Notes under the pieces: model-generated | What the model was told of the DNA's origin: nothing | Databases searched by the model: none | What the model saw: only the letters and a program-made list of their open reading frames with translations | From: JAEYOM01 sp036260935 | Lineage (GTDB): Bacteria; Bacillota; Clostridia; Acetivibrionales; DTU013 | DNA: 64,000 nucleotides | NCBI GenBank assembly: GCA_036260935.1 | Contig: DATALQ010000051.1 | Span: forward strand, 1 to 64,000 | Direction of reading: 5' to 3' | Made by a program: the position numbers and the translations under genes | Part shown: positions 40,627 through 49,229 of the stretch, piece after piece | Numbering within the stretch: position 1 is the stretch's first letter | Layout: each line of letters starts with the position of its first letter

Positions 40627-42492
40627 ATGTACAGTGATTTTAAAAGGTTTTTAATAGGAAAACCATTACAGAACGAAGCAGAAGGCGAACAAAAATACGG
40701 TATACTTTGGGGCTTGCCGATACTGGCCAGCGACGCCATATCGTCGGTAGCTTATGCAGGCCAGGAAATTCTTCTTGTATTGCTGCCTGCCATCGGCATA
40801 CTTGCGTACGGCCAGTTGTCCTACATCTCATTTGCGATAATAGGCCTTCTCGCACTACTTATGCTGTCTTACAGACAGACAATAAAGAGCTACCCCAACG
40901 GCGGAGGCGCATATATAGTAGCGAAGGACAACCTCGGTATTATTGCCGGCGTGACGGCAGGTGCGGCTCTGTCGGTTGACTACATCCTGACTGTGGCCGT
41001 CAGCGTATCCTCGGGCGTTGAGCAGGTGACTTCGGCATTTTTGCCGCTGCGCCCCTATACGGTCGTAATCAGCGTATTGATGGTACTCCTGCTTATGATA
41101 GGAAACCTGAGGGGCATCAGGGAATCTTCGCGCATATTCGGCATACCTGCATATGCATTCATAATTGCAATGTTATCGATGCTGGTTGTAGGATTCATCA
41201 AGCTGAAAGGCGGATATATACCTCCTGAACCGACGATTCAGTCAATTGGCGAGCCGATAACGATGATCCTGATACTGAAGGCTTTTTCGAGCGGTTGTTC
41301 GGCATTGACGGGAGTCGAAGCGGTCAGCAATGCCGTCCCCAATTTCAAGCATCCTTCGGTCAAACATGCCAGAACCGTACTCCTGCTGCTGTCGATAATC
41401 ATACTGGTGCTTTTCGGCGGAACCTCCCTTATGGCAAATGCCTATCATGTCGTGCCGGGCGAGAAAGCGCTGCTTATTCTTATGGCTGAAGAAGTATTCG
41501 GCAGGAACATAATGTTCTATTATTTGATGGCAACCACCTTCATCATATTGGTACTGGCCGCCAACACCGCGTATTCGGGCTTCCCGCTGCTTGTAGCCGT
41601 TATGGCCAAGGAAGGTTATGTACCAAGGCAGCTCAGCATGCGCGGAGACAGGTTAAGCTACTCCAACGGCATATTGGTGCTTTCCCTGGTATCGGCCATC
41701 CTGATAATTGTTTTCAAAGCCAAGGTCACGGCGTTGATAGGCCTTTATGCAGTAGGTGTCTTCATTTCCTTCACCCTTTCCCAAACCGGCATGTTTGTAA
41801 AATGGATTAAGACAAAGGAAGGGCACTGGCTTGCAAAAGCACTCGTAAACGGTACAGGTGCCGTCGTGACAGCTGTAACGGTGGTTATAATAGCCTTTAC
41901 AAAGTTCGAGGAGGGCGCATGGGTAGTCGTACTGCTCATACCGATCCTGATCTTTATGATGTTAAAGGTGAAAAAGCATTACGTAGCCGTTAAAAAGCAG
42001 CTCAGGTTAAAGCCCGAAGAGCTGGCTGAAATAGATGTCGATCACAGCGCATACGTCAACCGCGTGATCGTACCCATCGAGAGCGTAAACAGGTCTAGCG
42101 TAAGGGCACTGCGCTATGCTATGACCATTTCGAACAACGTGATCGCCTTCAGCGTTCAAACAAGCGATGAGGAAGAACGTGAACTCAAGGGAAAATACCT
42201 GAAGCTCAACACCGGCATACCTCTGATCGTAAAATATTCCCCTTACCGCAAGGTTGTGGAGCCTCTGCTGAAGTTCATCGAATCGGCTGAATACGAATAT
42301 GAAAAAGGCGACATGATCACTGTCATACTGCCCCAGTTCACTGTCAAGCGCTGGTGGCATTCGGTCCTGCACAACCACACCAGGATATTCGTACAGCGCG
42401 AACTCCTCAAGCATAAGCATATTGTTGTTGCAGTAATGCCGCTTCAGCTAAAGGACGACAATGAAGTACTCTCCAATCCCAAGTATAATTGA
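40627..42492 (+). CDS. KimA-like potassium/amino-acid permease of the APC superfamily
   Basis: The protein has 621 residues. Twelve hydrophobic helices fill residues 25-450, followed by a cytosolic domain of about 160 residues. The start MYSDFKRFLIGKPL--EAEGEQK, the SSDA/SDAISSVAY segment and SYPNGGGAYIV-KDNLG are very close to Bacillus KimA (formerly YdaO), a high-affinity K+ importer. Function as K+ uptake is inferred from that; generic amino-acid transport is the alternative annotation. The cytosolic tail in KimA binds c-di-AMP. AAAGGTGAG precedes the ATG. Confidence 0.88.
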   Translation: MYSDFKRFLIGKPLQNEAEGEQKYGILWGLPILASDAISSVAYAGQEILLVLLPAIGILAYGQLSYISFAIIGLLALLMLSYRQTIKSYPNGGGAYIVAKDNLGIIAGVTAGAALSVDYILTVAVSVSSGVEQVTSAFLPLRPYTVVISVLMVLLLMIGNLRGIRESSRIFGIPAYAFIIAMLSMLVVGFIKLKGGYIPPEPTIQSIGEPITMILILKAFSSGCSALTGVEAVSNAVPNFKHPSVKHARTVLLLLSIIILVLFGGTSLMANAYHVVPGEKALLILMAEEVFGRNIMFYYLMATTFIILVLAANTAYSGFPLLVAVMAKEGYVPRQLSMRGDRLSYSNGILVLSLVSAILIIVFKAKVTALIGLYAVGVFISFTLSQTGMFVKWIKTKEGHWLAKALVNGTGAVVTAVTVVIIAFTKFEEGAWVVVLLIPILIFMMLKVKKHYVAVKKQLRLKPEELAEIDVDHSAYVNRVIVPIESVNRSSVRALRYAMTISNNVIAFSVQTSDEEERELKGKYLKLNTGIPLIVKYSPYRKVVEPLLKFIESAEYEYEKGDMITVILPQFTVKRWWHSVLHNHTRIFVQRELLKHKHIVVAVMPLQLKDDNEVLSNPKYN

Positions 42493-42530
42493 TAGTCAGC
42501 ACAATTCGGGGCCCTGGTTCCGGTGATCAT

Positions 42531-42560
42531 AAAAAGCTCTGCTTTATGCAGGGCTTTTCA
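42531..42560 (+). terminator. Terminator after the kimA-like gene
   Basis: AAAAAGCTCTGC / GCAGGGCTTTT around TTTAT. Confidence 0.92.
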
Positions 42561-42608
42561 TTTATTGGAACATAGCAAAGTCTTGCTCCATTTTTTTATT
42601 TAAATTTG

Positions 42609-42637
42609 TTGCATAATTATTCATAGATATGTATAAT
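42609..42637 (+). promoter_or_regulatory. Promoter of the aminotransferase gene
   Basis: TTGCAT (42609-42614), 17 bases, TATAAT (42632-42637). A 110-base leader follows without a clear structure. Confidence 0.75.
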
Positions 42638-42753
42638 TATACTATGCAATGAAATGGAAAGAGCTGATACCCTGATGAAAAGCTGCAGGACCTTGCACGA
42701 GCTGCCGGGTAACCTGCCTGGAACAATATGATCATATTATAAGGAGTGATTTT

Positions 42754-43956
42754 ATGATAAGCCAAATGACACGTGAGTTGCTCGAAGAGGCCGGAAACTC
42801 CATACTGTTTACAGCCGCGAGGCCTGACATAGTTATGGAGAAAGGTAAGGGAATGTATCTGTGGGATACCGACGGAAATAAGTATCTCGATTTTATCGGC
42901 GGCTGGGCCGTGAATTGTCTGGGACACTGTCCCGATGTGATTTTAGAAGCGCTGAAGCAGCAATCCTCCGAGCTCGTCAACGCAAGCCCCACATTTTACA
43001 ATAAGCCAATGGTTGAGTTTGCAAGCATGCTTACCGGTATATCGTGTTTTGACAAGGTCTTCTTCACAAGCACGGGCGCGGAGGCAAATGAGAGCGCAAT
43101 AAAGCTTGCCAGGAAATTCGGTTCAAAAATGAAGAACGGCGCTTATGAGATCATCACGACAATCGGCGGTTTCCATGGGCGGACACTTGCCACAATGTCG
43201 GCCACGGGCAAAAAACATTGGGAAGCCCTGTTCGCGCCCAAAGTACCGGGATTTATACACGTTCCCTTCAACGATATCGAAGCCGTTTCCAAAGCAATCA
43301 GTCCGAACACCTGCGCAGTCATGCTTGAACCCGTTCAGGGCGAAGGCGGCGTAAATGCGGCCGATCAGGGCTATATAAAAGAGCTTCGCAGCCTTTGTGA
43401 TGAAAAGGGGATATTGCTGATTTTCGATGAGATTCAGACCGGCCTTGGCAGGATAGGAAAAATGTTTGCATATGAAGCTTACGGGATAGAGCCCGATATA
43501 ATGACGCTTGCCAAGGGCATAGGCGGCGGTTACCCGCTGGCTGCCATGCTGACGAAGAAGAAATATGATCTGTTCGAGGCCGGAGACCAGGGCGGGACAT
43601 ATACGGGCCAGCCTCTGGCAATGTCTGTGGGCATTGCGGTCGTAAATGAAATAATCAGGCGTCAGCTGCCGGAGAGAGCCGCAATAATGGGTGATTACCT
43701 GATAGACAGGCTCAAGGAGCTTTCTCAGGAATACCCGATAAACAATATCAGAGGAAAAGGTCTGCTCATTGCTTTCGACCTGTCCGGACCCGACGGCAGG
43801 GAGATCGTCTCCAAGTGCCTTGAAAACGGACTTATATTGAATTCTCCCCAACCCTCCGCAATTCGCTTTATGCCGCCGCTCATCGTAACAAAGGCAGAAA
43901 TCGACGAAATGCTTGTGATTCTGAAACAGGTACTGAACAATCATTACAAAAAATAA
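42754..43956 (+). CDS. Acetylornithine/ornithine-type aminotransferase (class III, PLP)
   Basis: The protein has 400 residues. It has class III aminotransferase features: GAEANESAIKLAR for the phosphate-binding helix, GGFHGRTLATMSATG, EPVQGEGGV, IFDEIQTGLGR (Asp that holds the pyridine N) and the PLP lysine in TLAKGIGGGYPLAA. Length and motifs fit ArgD (acetylornithine to glutamate-semialdehyde derivative). No other arginine genes are near, so an ornithine, GABA or other omega-aminotransferase cannot be excluded. AAGGAGTG precedes the ATG. Confidence 0.88.
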   Translation: MISQMTRELLEEAGNSILFTAARPDIVMEKGKGMYLWDTDGNKYLDFIGGWAVNCLGHCPDVILEALKQQSSELVNASPTFYNKPMVEFASMLTGISCFDKVFFTSTGAEANESAIKLARKFGSKMKNGAYEIITTIGGFHGRTLATMSATGKKHWEALFAPKVPGFIHVPFNDIEAVSKAISPNTCAVMLEPVQGEGGVNAADQGYIKELRSLCDEKGILLIFDEIQTGLGRIGKMFAYEAYGIEPDIMTLAKGIGGGYPLAAMLTKKKYDLFEAGDQGGTYTGQPLAMSVGIAVVNEIIRRQLPERAAIMGDYLIDRLKELSQEYPINNIRGKGLLIAFDLSGPDGREIVSKCLENGLILNSPQPSAIRFMPPLIVTKAEIDEMLVILKQVLNNHYKK

Positions 43957-43972
43957 ATGACATCGTAGAAAA

Positions 43973-44021
43973 ATGGCTGCCGGCAATTCTAACAACTATT
44001 GCCTGCAGCCATTCGTTTTTT
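43973..44021. terminator. Bidirectional terminator between converging genes
   Basis: ATGGCTGCCGGCAAT pairs with ATTGCCTGCAGCCAT around a 10-base loop, followed by CGTTTTTTC. Confidence 0.92.
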
Positions 44022-44024
44022 CAT

Positions 44025-44360
44025 TTACCATTTACCCTTTTTCATATGACCTTCGAGTTCTGCCTTGGACCTCTGCTTTATTATCCAGGATTCCTTCAAT
44101 GCCGCCTTGAATAAAGCTACGCACGGGGGATCCAGATTGAGATCGATCCCTTCCTTTGCCAGTTCCCTGATCTTGCCCGCCAGCGAGATAATCTCCATAT
44201 GGATGTCATTGGTCCTGTCCGAATTGTAGATTTTATCGGCATCCTCGGCGCTGATCTCATTGAATTTTTCCTTCGGCGCTCCGCACTTCGGGCAGGCGTC
44301 AGGCGCTTCGGGTCCTTCGCCTACATAACCGCAAACGCTGCATCTCCATAGTTTTTTCAT
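44025..44360 (-). CDS. Rubredoxin-domain protein with helical tail
   Basis: The protein has 111 residues. Residues 1-40 are a rubredoxin-like iron site, Cys7-x2-Cys10 (CSVCGY) and Cys23-x2-Cys26 (CPKCGAPK), of the spacing found at the C-terminus of rubrerythrins. Residues 45-111 are helical and charged, without the diiron EXXH motifs, so it is not a rubrerythrin. It is probably an electron carrier or redox-sensing partner in an anaerobe. It ends 4 bases beyond the shared terminator. Confidence 0.85.
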   Translation of the reverse strand: MKKLWRCSVCGYVGEGPEAPDACPKCGAPKEKFNEISAEDADKIYNSDRTNDIHMEIISLAGKIRELAKEGIDLNLDPPCVALFKAALKESWIIKQRSKAELEGHMKKGKW

Positions 44361-44465
44361 AAACAGTTATCATTCCTTTCTCTATTTTCATAATTGTTGA
44401 AAGCAATGATATATTTATACCCTGTGAAGTATCCAGCTAACACATTTTTCTGTCTTCCCATTTAT

Positions 44466-44580
44466 GTCTTGTCCGGTTTTTATGTCTGTCCGGTTTTATT
44501 TACGTCCAATCTTATATTCTGTCCGGTTTTATTTCTGCCCGGTTTTATTTCTGCCCGGTTTTATTTCTGCCCGGTCTCAT
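44466..44580. repeat. Tandem 16-bp repeats (TTCTGCCCGGTTTTAT)
   Basis: Seven units at a 16-bp period; the last four (44517-44580) are nearly identical and the earlier three diverged. The array starts 10 bases beyond the stop codon of the minus-strand lipoprotein gene. It is read in no convincing gene. Confidence 0.9.
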
Positions 44581-44590
44581 ACCAGTCGGA

Positions 44591-45667
44591 TCATTCTATC
44601 GTTACCTTGCCTGTCAGAGGCATCATCTGTATCCAGGTCTGGCCTCTGTTCAGCGCGATGGGATTACCAGCCCCGTCCTTATACTGGGTCTGAGAGGCCT
44701 CATCCTTTTTTGACCATGTTAATTCAACAGCCTTGCCACAGGTTATGAACCAGCCTTTGCCGCTGCCGACGGTTCCCATTTCCTGGCGGCCCTTGGTATC
44801 GTCCTTTATATCATAGTTCCGGACATACTGTACGATAATATTCTTGGCTTCGAGCTGTTTTCCGCTGACACGCTCCATGTGAGCCACACCCTGACGTATG
44901 CGTTTATAGGTTCCGGCAGCGCTGTCGTACTCATAGCCCGACGTCATCGAAGGATATTTGAACGTTAGCTTCACTGCAGCCTGTCCGCCTGTCGGAATTA
45001 CATCGGTTTCGTTGTATGAGAATGGAAACTTGACCCCGGTTGTGGTCTTGTATTTCCTCGTCTCTGCATACTCAAGCAATTTGGTCATGGAAGTGTAGGA
45101 ATCCTGCCAATTGCCCCTATCTTTCGTCAGATCCCATATAACATCTTTGCCTACGTGCATACCGTCTATATCGTTTGTGCCGAGCCTCCTGATATCCGCC
45201 ACCGCCTGCGGGCTGCCGCCCACATGTACGTAAATGGCGTCATACTCCAGTACATAATCAAGAAAATAATCCCTTGCGCTTCTGACCGGGCCTATCATTT
45301 CGGGCATCGTGCCCCAGAAAACAGGCATCAGCCTCGTCAGACCGCCCTCCACGATCACCTCGTAAACTATCTGCGCCTTATCGAGACCACCCTGAGGCAG
45401 CACCCGCGAACCCTGATTGTCGACCATCACTGCCACCGGCCTGACACCGGTCATGGGAAGTGAATAAATATCATCTTTTGCGGCCTGATCTACGGGCTCC
45501 GTTTCTATAATGCCGGGTGTCGTTGTCTCGGCCGGCGTTTTTTCAGGGGCGGCCGGCGTCACTTCCCGGACAGTCGGCTGTGTTTCCTCTTTTGGCTGCG
45601 GACTGCAGGCCGAAAATGCCATAGTGATGATTAAGCTTGCAAGTAATATTGATGATCGTCTATACAT
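44591..45667 (-). CDS. YerB-like lipoprotein (DUF3048 family)
   Basis: The protein has 358 residues. Lipobox FSAC (Cys21), then a 50-residue Pro/Thr/Glu linker. The DUF3048 domain begins LPMTGVRPVAVMVDN and contains GGLTRLMPVFWG, IGPVRSARDYFLDY and the C-terminal YTWSKKDEASQTQY-type and QMMPLTGKV strands. B. subtilis YerB is the known relative and its function is unsettled. Predicted to be anchored on the outer membrane face. GGAGG precedes the ATG. Confidence 0.9.
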   Translation of the reverse strand: MYRRSSILLASLIITMAFSACSPQPKEETQPTVREVTPAAPEKTPAETTTPGIIETEPVDQAAKDDIYSLPMTGVRPVAVMVDNQGSRVLPQGGLDKAQIVYEVIVEGGLTRLMPVFWGTMPEMIGPVRSARDYFLDYVLEYDAIYVHVGGSPQAVADIRRLGTNDIDGMHVGKDVIWDLTKDRGNWQDSYTSMTKLLEYAETRKYKTTTGVKFPFSYNETDVIPTGGQAAVKLTFKYPSMTSGYEYDSAAGTYKRIRQGVAHMERVSGKQLEAKNIIVQYVRNYDIKDDTKGRQEMGTVGSGKGWFITCGKAVELTWSKKDEASQTQYKDGAGNPIALNRGQTWIQMMPLTGKVTIE

Positions 45668-45832
45668 GGTGGCTCCTCCTGGGACAGGATTATTTAGACT
45701 CTAATATAATTCTACCTCCTGTATAAAAATTCCTTCTGAATAATTGCATATTGAACAACTAAAAAGATACTTGGACAAATTACATTATCAAGTTATAATG
45801 GTTTGTAAGGTATTCTTTTAGGAGCTGGACCT

Positions 45833-46489
45833 ATGACGCCACAAGAGATAGACTTGGGAACAAGATTTGAATTGGAACTGTTAAACAGACAAGGTGAAAA
45901 GGTTGGAAATACCTTCGTGAGCCAGTTGCTGGAACACCAGGCCGACGGCAGTATGGTGATCTCTTCGCCTATTCATGAGGCACGTCTCGTTTTCATACCC
46001 ATGGACGTACATATCCGATTAACCTTCATACACGTCAAACATGGCCTGTTGGGATTTACTGCGGTCGTTACGTTCAGGGAACACAGAGGCAACATAGCGA
46101 TTCTTGTTGTAAGACCCGACAACGAAATCATAAGGATACAGCGCCGTATGCATTACAGACTCGACATGGTCGGAAACGTCCTTTTGTGGCTCGATGAAGA
46201 GTCCGAGCCAATCAAGGCATATTCAAAAAACATCAGCGGTTCCGGTCTTTGTTTGGCAACAGAAATAAATATACCGGTTGACACGGTCATCAAGGCGAAG
46301 CTGGAGCTGCCGGGGCTGCCGGTGTTCAGCGTCGCCTGCCGTGTATTGAGAAGCAGGCTTGTAGAGAGCAAAAGAGGCAAACAGTTTGAAGTTGGCCTTA
46401 GCTTCATGGAGATCGCGAAAAAGGACCAGGATACATTGATACGCTATATATTCATGCAGCAAAGACTGCTCTTGAAAAGAGAAAACTGA
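45833..46489 (+). CDS. YcgR-like PilZ protein, c-di-GMP effector
   Basis: The protein has 218 residues. Residues 1-100 are an N-terminal YcgR-like beta domain. The PilZ domain follows with both c-di-GMP motifs intact: Arg105-x3-Arg109 (RRMHYR) and Asn133-x-Ser135-x2-Gly138 (NISGSG). Such proteins brake flagella or control exopolysaccharide when c-di-GMP is high. No flagellar genes are next to it. TAGGAG lies 7 bases before the ATG. It converges on the GH27 gene with 13 bases between the stop codons. Confidence 0.92.
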   Translation: MTPQEIDLGTRFELELLNRQGEKVGNTFVSQLLEHQADGSMVISSPIHEARLVFIPMDVHIRLTFIHVKHGLLGFTAVVTFREHRGNIAILVVRPDNEIIRIQRRMHYRLDMVGNVLLWLDEESEPIKAYSKNISGSGLCLATEINIPVDTVIKAKLELPGLPVFSVACRVLRSRLVESKRGKQFEVGLSFMEIAKKDQDTLIRYIFMQQRLLLKREN

Positions 46490-46502
46490 TTGCCTGCTCT
46501 TC

Positions 46503-47780
46503 TTATTTTGTCAGCTTCAACAACCTGGCTCCGTGAGGAGCTACAGTAACAGAGATCAAACGTTCCGCCTCGCCCAGTTCCTCATGCGCCCACAAGTCCC
46601 TTACACGATAACTGCCTTCCGCTCCCATCAGAGAAAGCTGCGTTTCCGTAACGGTTTCGAAAGTCCCTCTATTAAATACTGCCAGGTATAAGCTGCCATC
46701 TTCATCTATGGAGGTCCATGCGACGTTTGTGTTGTATGCGCCCCGCTGATACAGTTGGCGGGCCGAATGGGAATGCTCGAGCAGTCTCAGCACTTCCTCG
46801 TTCGTTAACAGAGAAAGCGTCCAATCGTCATTATCCCTGAGTTCACAGCCTACCATGAGAGGCGAACGGAAAATGCACCAGAGGGTCAGCATCGTAATTT
46901 GCTCATCCCTGGTAAAGTTTGTCCATCTGTCACCCTTACCATGTTCGCAGGAACGTAGGGCTATATGTCCGAGCGGCAGCATATCCGCGTCGGGCCAGTG
47001 ACCGGGACCTGTATGCGGAGCCCATTGGCTGCAGCGTTCGAACATATTGTCGAGCAGCCTCCACTGATCCCAGAAATCATCCGTCATTCTCCACATATTC
47101 GCATTGGCTTTCAAATGCTCGGCATGCTCGATCGGCGCGGGTCCCGGCGACAGGCTCAGAACGATTTCCCTGCCGCAGTAGTCGATCGCGTTCCTGATAA
47201 GCTCTACTTCGCTTAACGAATATGGCCTGGATATATCGTCGACCTTGATATAATCCACTCCCCAGGAGGCGTAAAGCCTGACAATGGAATCGTAATAGGC
47301 CTGTGCGCCCTCTATGGCGGCATCCACACCGTACATGTCCGTATTCCATTGGCATATTGAGTTTACATGGGCAATTTCCCTTGCGTGCACCTTTGTGCCA
47401 AGTATCGGTGTATTGGCATGAGCCGCCTGGCGCGGGATACCCCTCATTATATGTATGCCGAATTTGAGGCCCAGGCCGTGTACATACTCTGCCAAGGGAC
47501 CGAAGCCCTTACCTCCGGCAGAGGACGGAAACCGGTTCACGGCGGGGATAAGCCTTGAATATTCATCCATTTCCAGCGGAGTGAATTTATTGTAGGCTGA
47601 CGAAAGCGCCGTTGGCTCATACCATTGAATGTCTACGACGACATATTTCCAGCCGAATTTTTTCATATGCTTCGCAATATATTCGGCATTGCCTTTCACT
47701 TCAGCTTCTGTTACGCTGGCCCCGTAGCAGTCCCAGCTGTTCCACCCCATCGGCGGGGTCTGTGCCGCTGTATTTCGCAT
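46503..47780 (-). CDS. Alpha-galactosidase, glycoside hydrolase family 27
   Basis: The protein has 425 residues. PPMGWNSWDCYG at the start is the GH27 hallmark. The nucleophile Asp181 (YIKVDD) and acid/base Asp235 (WRMTDDFWD) are in place, and PGHWPDADML lines the active site. No signal peptide, so it is cytoplasmic. It removes terminal alpha-galactose (or a related residue such as alpha-GalNAc or beta-arabinopyranose). It follows the cupin isomerase gene by 39 bases and is probably co-transcribed with it, suggesting a shared sugar pathway. Confidence 0.94.
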   Translation of the reverse strand: MRNTAAQTPPMGWNSWDCYGASVTEAEVKGNAEYIAKHMKKFGWKYVVVDIQWYEPTALSSAYNKFTPLEMDEYSRLIPAVNRFPSSAGGKGFGPLAEYVHGLGLKFGIHIMRGIPRQAAHANTPILGTKVHAREIAHVNSICQWNTDMYGVDAAIEGAQAYYDSIVRLYASWGVDYIKVDDISRPYSLSEVELIRNAIDYCGREIVLSLSPGPAPIEHAEHLKANANMWRMTDDFWDQWRLLDNMFERCSQWAPHTGPGHWPDADMLPLGHIALRSCEHGKGDRWTNFTRDEQITMLTLWCIFRSPLMVGCELRDNDDWTLSLLTNEEVLRLLEHSHSARQLYQRGAYNTNVAWTSIDEDGSLYLAVFNRGTFETVTETQLSLMGAEGSYRVRDLWAHEELGEAERLISVTVAPHGARLLKLTK

Positions 47781-47819
47781 ATACTCGCCCTTTCCTGACC
47801 CGATATGTATTTTTGCAGT

Positions 47820-48362
47820 CTATTTTATTTCGGGTATTCTCCTGATGCTCAGATCGGTAAATACGTCCGTCTCGTCCATACTTCTTGTTGAAAACTCAGA
47901 TACGATGGCTCCCTCGGGACCCGCCTGGAACCAGTGAAGCGTGTTCGGCATAAGCGTATATTGTTCGCCCGGTCTCAGCACTATTTCATGATAAACCGAA
48001 TAAGCATTTTCTTTGGTTTTCGGAGGCCTGCATTTCGGGTCCTTAGCAGGTATTCCCGGAACATAAAGGTAAACCGTTCCATATCTGCACCTGAACGTTT
48101 CCTCCTTGCCAGGCTCTCCGTTTACGGACGGATGTCTGTGTTCCGGACAGGTTTGCCCGGGAAACAGCACAAGTTCCTTTGCGCAGCACCGGCTGGTATT
48201 AACGTAGGTAACCAACTCGAGCCCGGTTATCTCCAGATCGTCAAGTCCGAAATCTGCAACCTCGATGTTTTCCTTTTCCGTTTCGTTCAATACTATCCCG
48301 GCTTTTTCAAAATACTCAAGGGTCCTTTTCCTGGTTTTCTCATAAACATCCTTCGTTATCAT
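47820..48362 (-). CDS. Cupin sugar isomerase, D-lyxose isomerase family
   Basis: The protein has 180 residues. ATG 48362 is chosen because GAGGTG lies 8 bases upstream; a GTG three codons earlier overlaps that site. The sequence fits the D-lyxose ketol-isomerase family (PF07385): ELVLFPGQTCPEHRHP, GKEETFRCRYG, and a later PNTLHWFQAG supply the His, His, Glu and His metal ligands of the cupin barrel. Known members interconvert D-lyxose/D-xylulose and D-mannose/D-fructose. It lies directly upstream of the GH27 gene. Confidence 0.87.
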   Translation of the reverse strand: MITKDVYEKTRKRTLEYFEKAGIVLNETEKENIEVADFGLDDLEITGLELVTYVNTSRCCAKELVLFPGQTCPEHRHPSVNGEPGKEETFRCRYGTVYLYVPGIPAKDPKCRPPKTKENAYSVYHEIVLRPGEQYTLMPNTLHWFQAGPEGAIVSEFSTRSMDETDVFTDLSIRRIPEIK

Positions 48363-48396
48363 ACCCAGCACCTCACATTATACTGCGAATAATATT

Positions 48397-48427
48397 TTAA
48401 AAGCCGATGCAACAAACCGCACCGGCT
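48397..48427 (-). terminator. Terminator after the DUF1292 gene
   Basis: On the minus strand GCCGGTGC pairs with GCATCGGC, followed by TTTTAAAAT. Confidence 0.8.
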
Positions 48428-48442
48428 CCTGAATCGCCTATT

Positions 48443-48736
48443 TTACTCTTCCGGATCAAATTCCTCTTCCATTCTCGACTGGAACTCATTGAATACTTCC
48501 TCGAGTTCGTCGTCATCCTCGATGGTAACGAATGAATCTTCTCCGTCTTCGTTATGCTCGATCTTCAGTATGATTACTTCCTCTTCTTCCTCGCTCTCCT
48601 CGTCGGATTCTTCCTCCAGAGGGGCTAAAACAACGTATTCGTTGTCATTCATTTCGATTGTATCGATATGTTCAAACTCTACTTCGTCTCCATTTTCATC
48701 AACCAGAACGACTATATCATCTCTTTCATCATCCAT
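48443..48736 (-). CDS. DUF1292 family acidic protein
   Basis: The protein has 97 residues, strongly acidic (runs of Glu and Asp). DIVVLVDENGDEVEFEHIDTI and EYVVLAPLEEE are the family signature. It commonly sits next to ruvX and ireB in Firmicutes, as here. Function unknown. AGGGAGGTG precedes the ATG. Confidence 0.92.
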   Translation of the reverse strand: MDDERDDIVVLVDENGDEVEFEHIDTIEMNDNEYVVLAPLEEESDEESEEEEEVIILKIEHNEDGEDSFVTIEDDDELEEVFNEFQSRMEEEFDPEE

Positions 48737-48776
48737 AAGAGCACCTCCCTTTTACCTTGTATTAATTAACATACCC

Positions 48777-49193
48777 TTATTTCGTCATACTGTCAAGATA
48801 TCCCTGCAATATTAATACAGCCGCGATCCTGTCGACTGATCCCTTCTTTTTGGAGGTTTTCATACCTACCTCGTGCATGGTGCGGTTAGCCGCCACGGTC
48901 GTCAGTCGTTCATCCCATCTTACCACTTCGAGCCCTGTGAGCTTAGCCAGCAGGTTGCCGAATTCGATAGCCTTTTCGCCGCTCGGCCCTATCGTACCGT
49001 TCATATTTTTAGGAAGGCCGACCACGATCTTTTCAGCCTGGTATTGCAGCACCAGTTGCTTGATCTTTTCCGCAGGCTGTTCCATCGAACCCTTCCATTG
49101 TATCGTATCAAGGCCCTGTGCAGTCCATCCGAGCGGATCGCTTACAGCGACTCCGATTCTACTGTCTCCAAAATCTATGCCCATTATGCGCAT
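48777..49193 (-). CDS. ruvX: RuvX/YqgF family Holliday-junction resolvase-like nuclease
   Basis: The protein has 138 residues, full length. RNase H-like fold with acidic residues Asp7 (GIDFGDSRIG), Glu95 (DERLTT) and Asp121 (SVDRIAA). Family members act in 16S rRNA 5' maturation and are proposed resolvases. GGAGG lies 5 bases before the ATG. Order ireB, AKR, ruvX, DUF1292 on the minus strand; the AKR insertion into the usual ireB-ruvX pair is unusual. Confidence 0.95.
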   Translation of the reverse strand: MRIMGIDFGDSRIGVAVSDPLGWTAQGLDTIQWKGSMEQPAEKIKQLVLQYQAEKIVVGLPKNMNGTIGPSGEKAIEFGNLLAKLTGLEVVRWDERLTTVAANRTMHEVGMKTSKKKGSVDRIAAVLILQGYLDSMTK

Positions 49194-49229
49194 AAATACC
49201 TCCGCAGGCTTAGGAATCGTTACCGATCC

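Noticed and set aside
44394..44693. Small open frame through the 16-bp repeats
   Set aside because: Its sequence is only a translation of the tandem repeats, then of the antisense of the yerB-like gene; no ribosome binding site.
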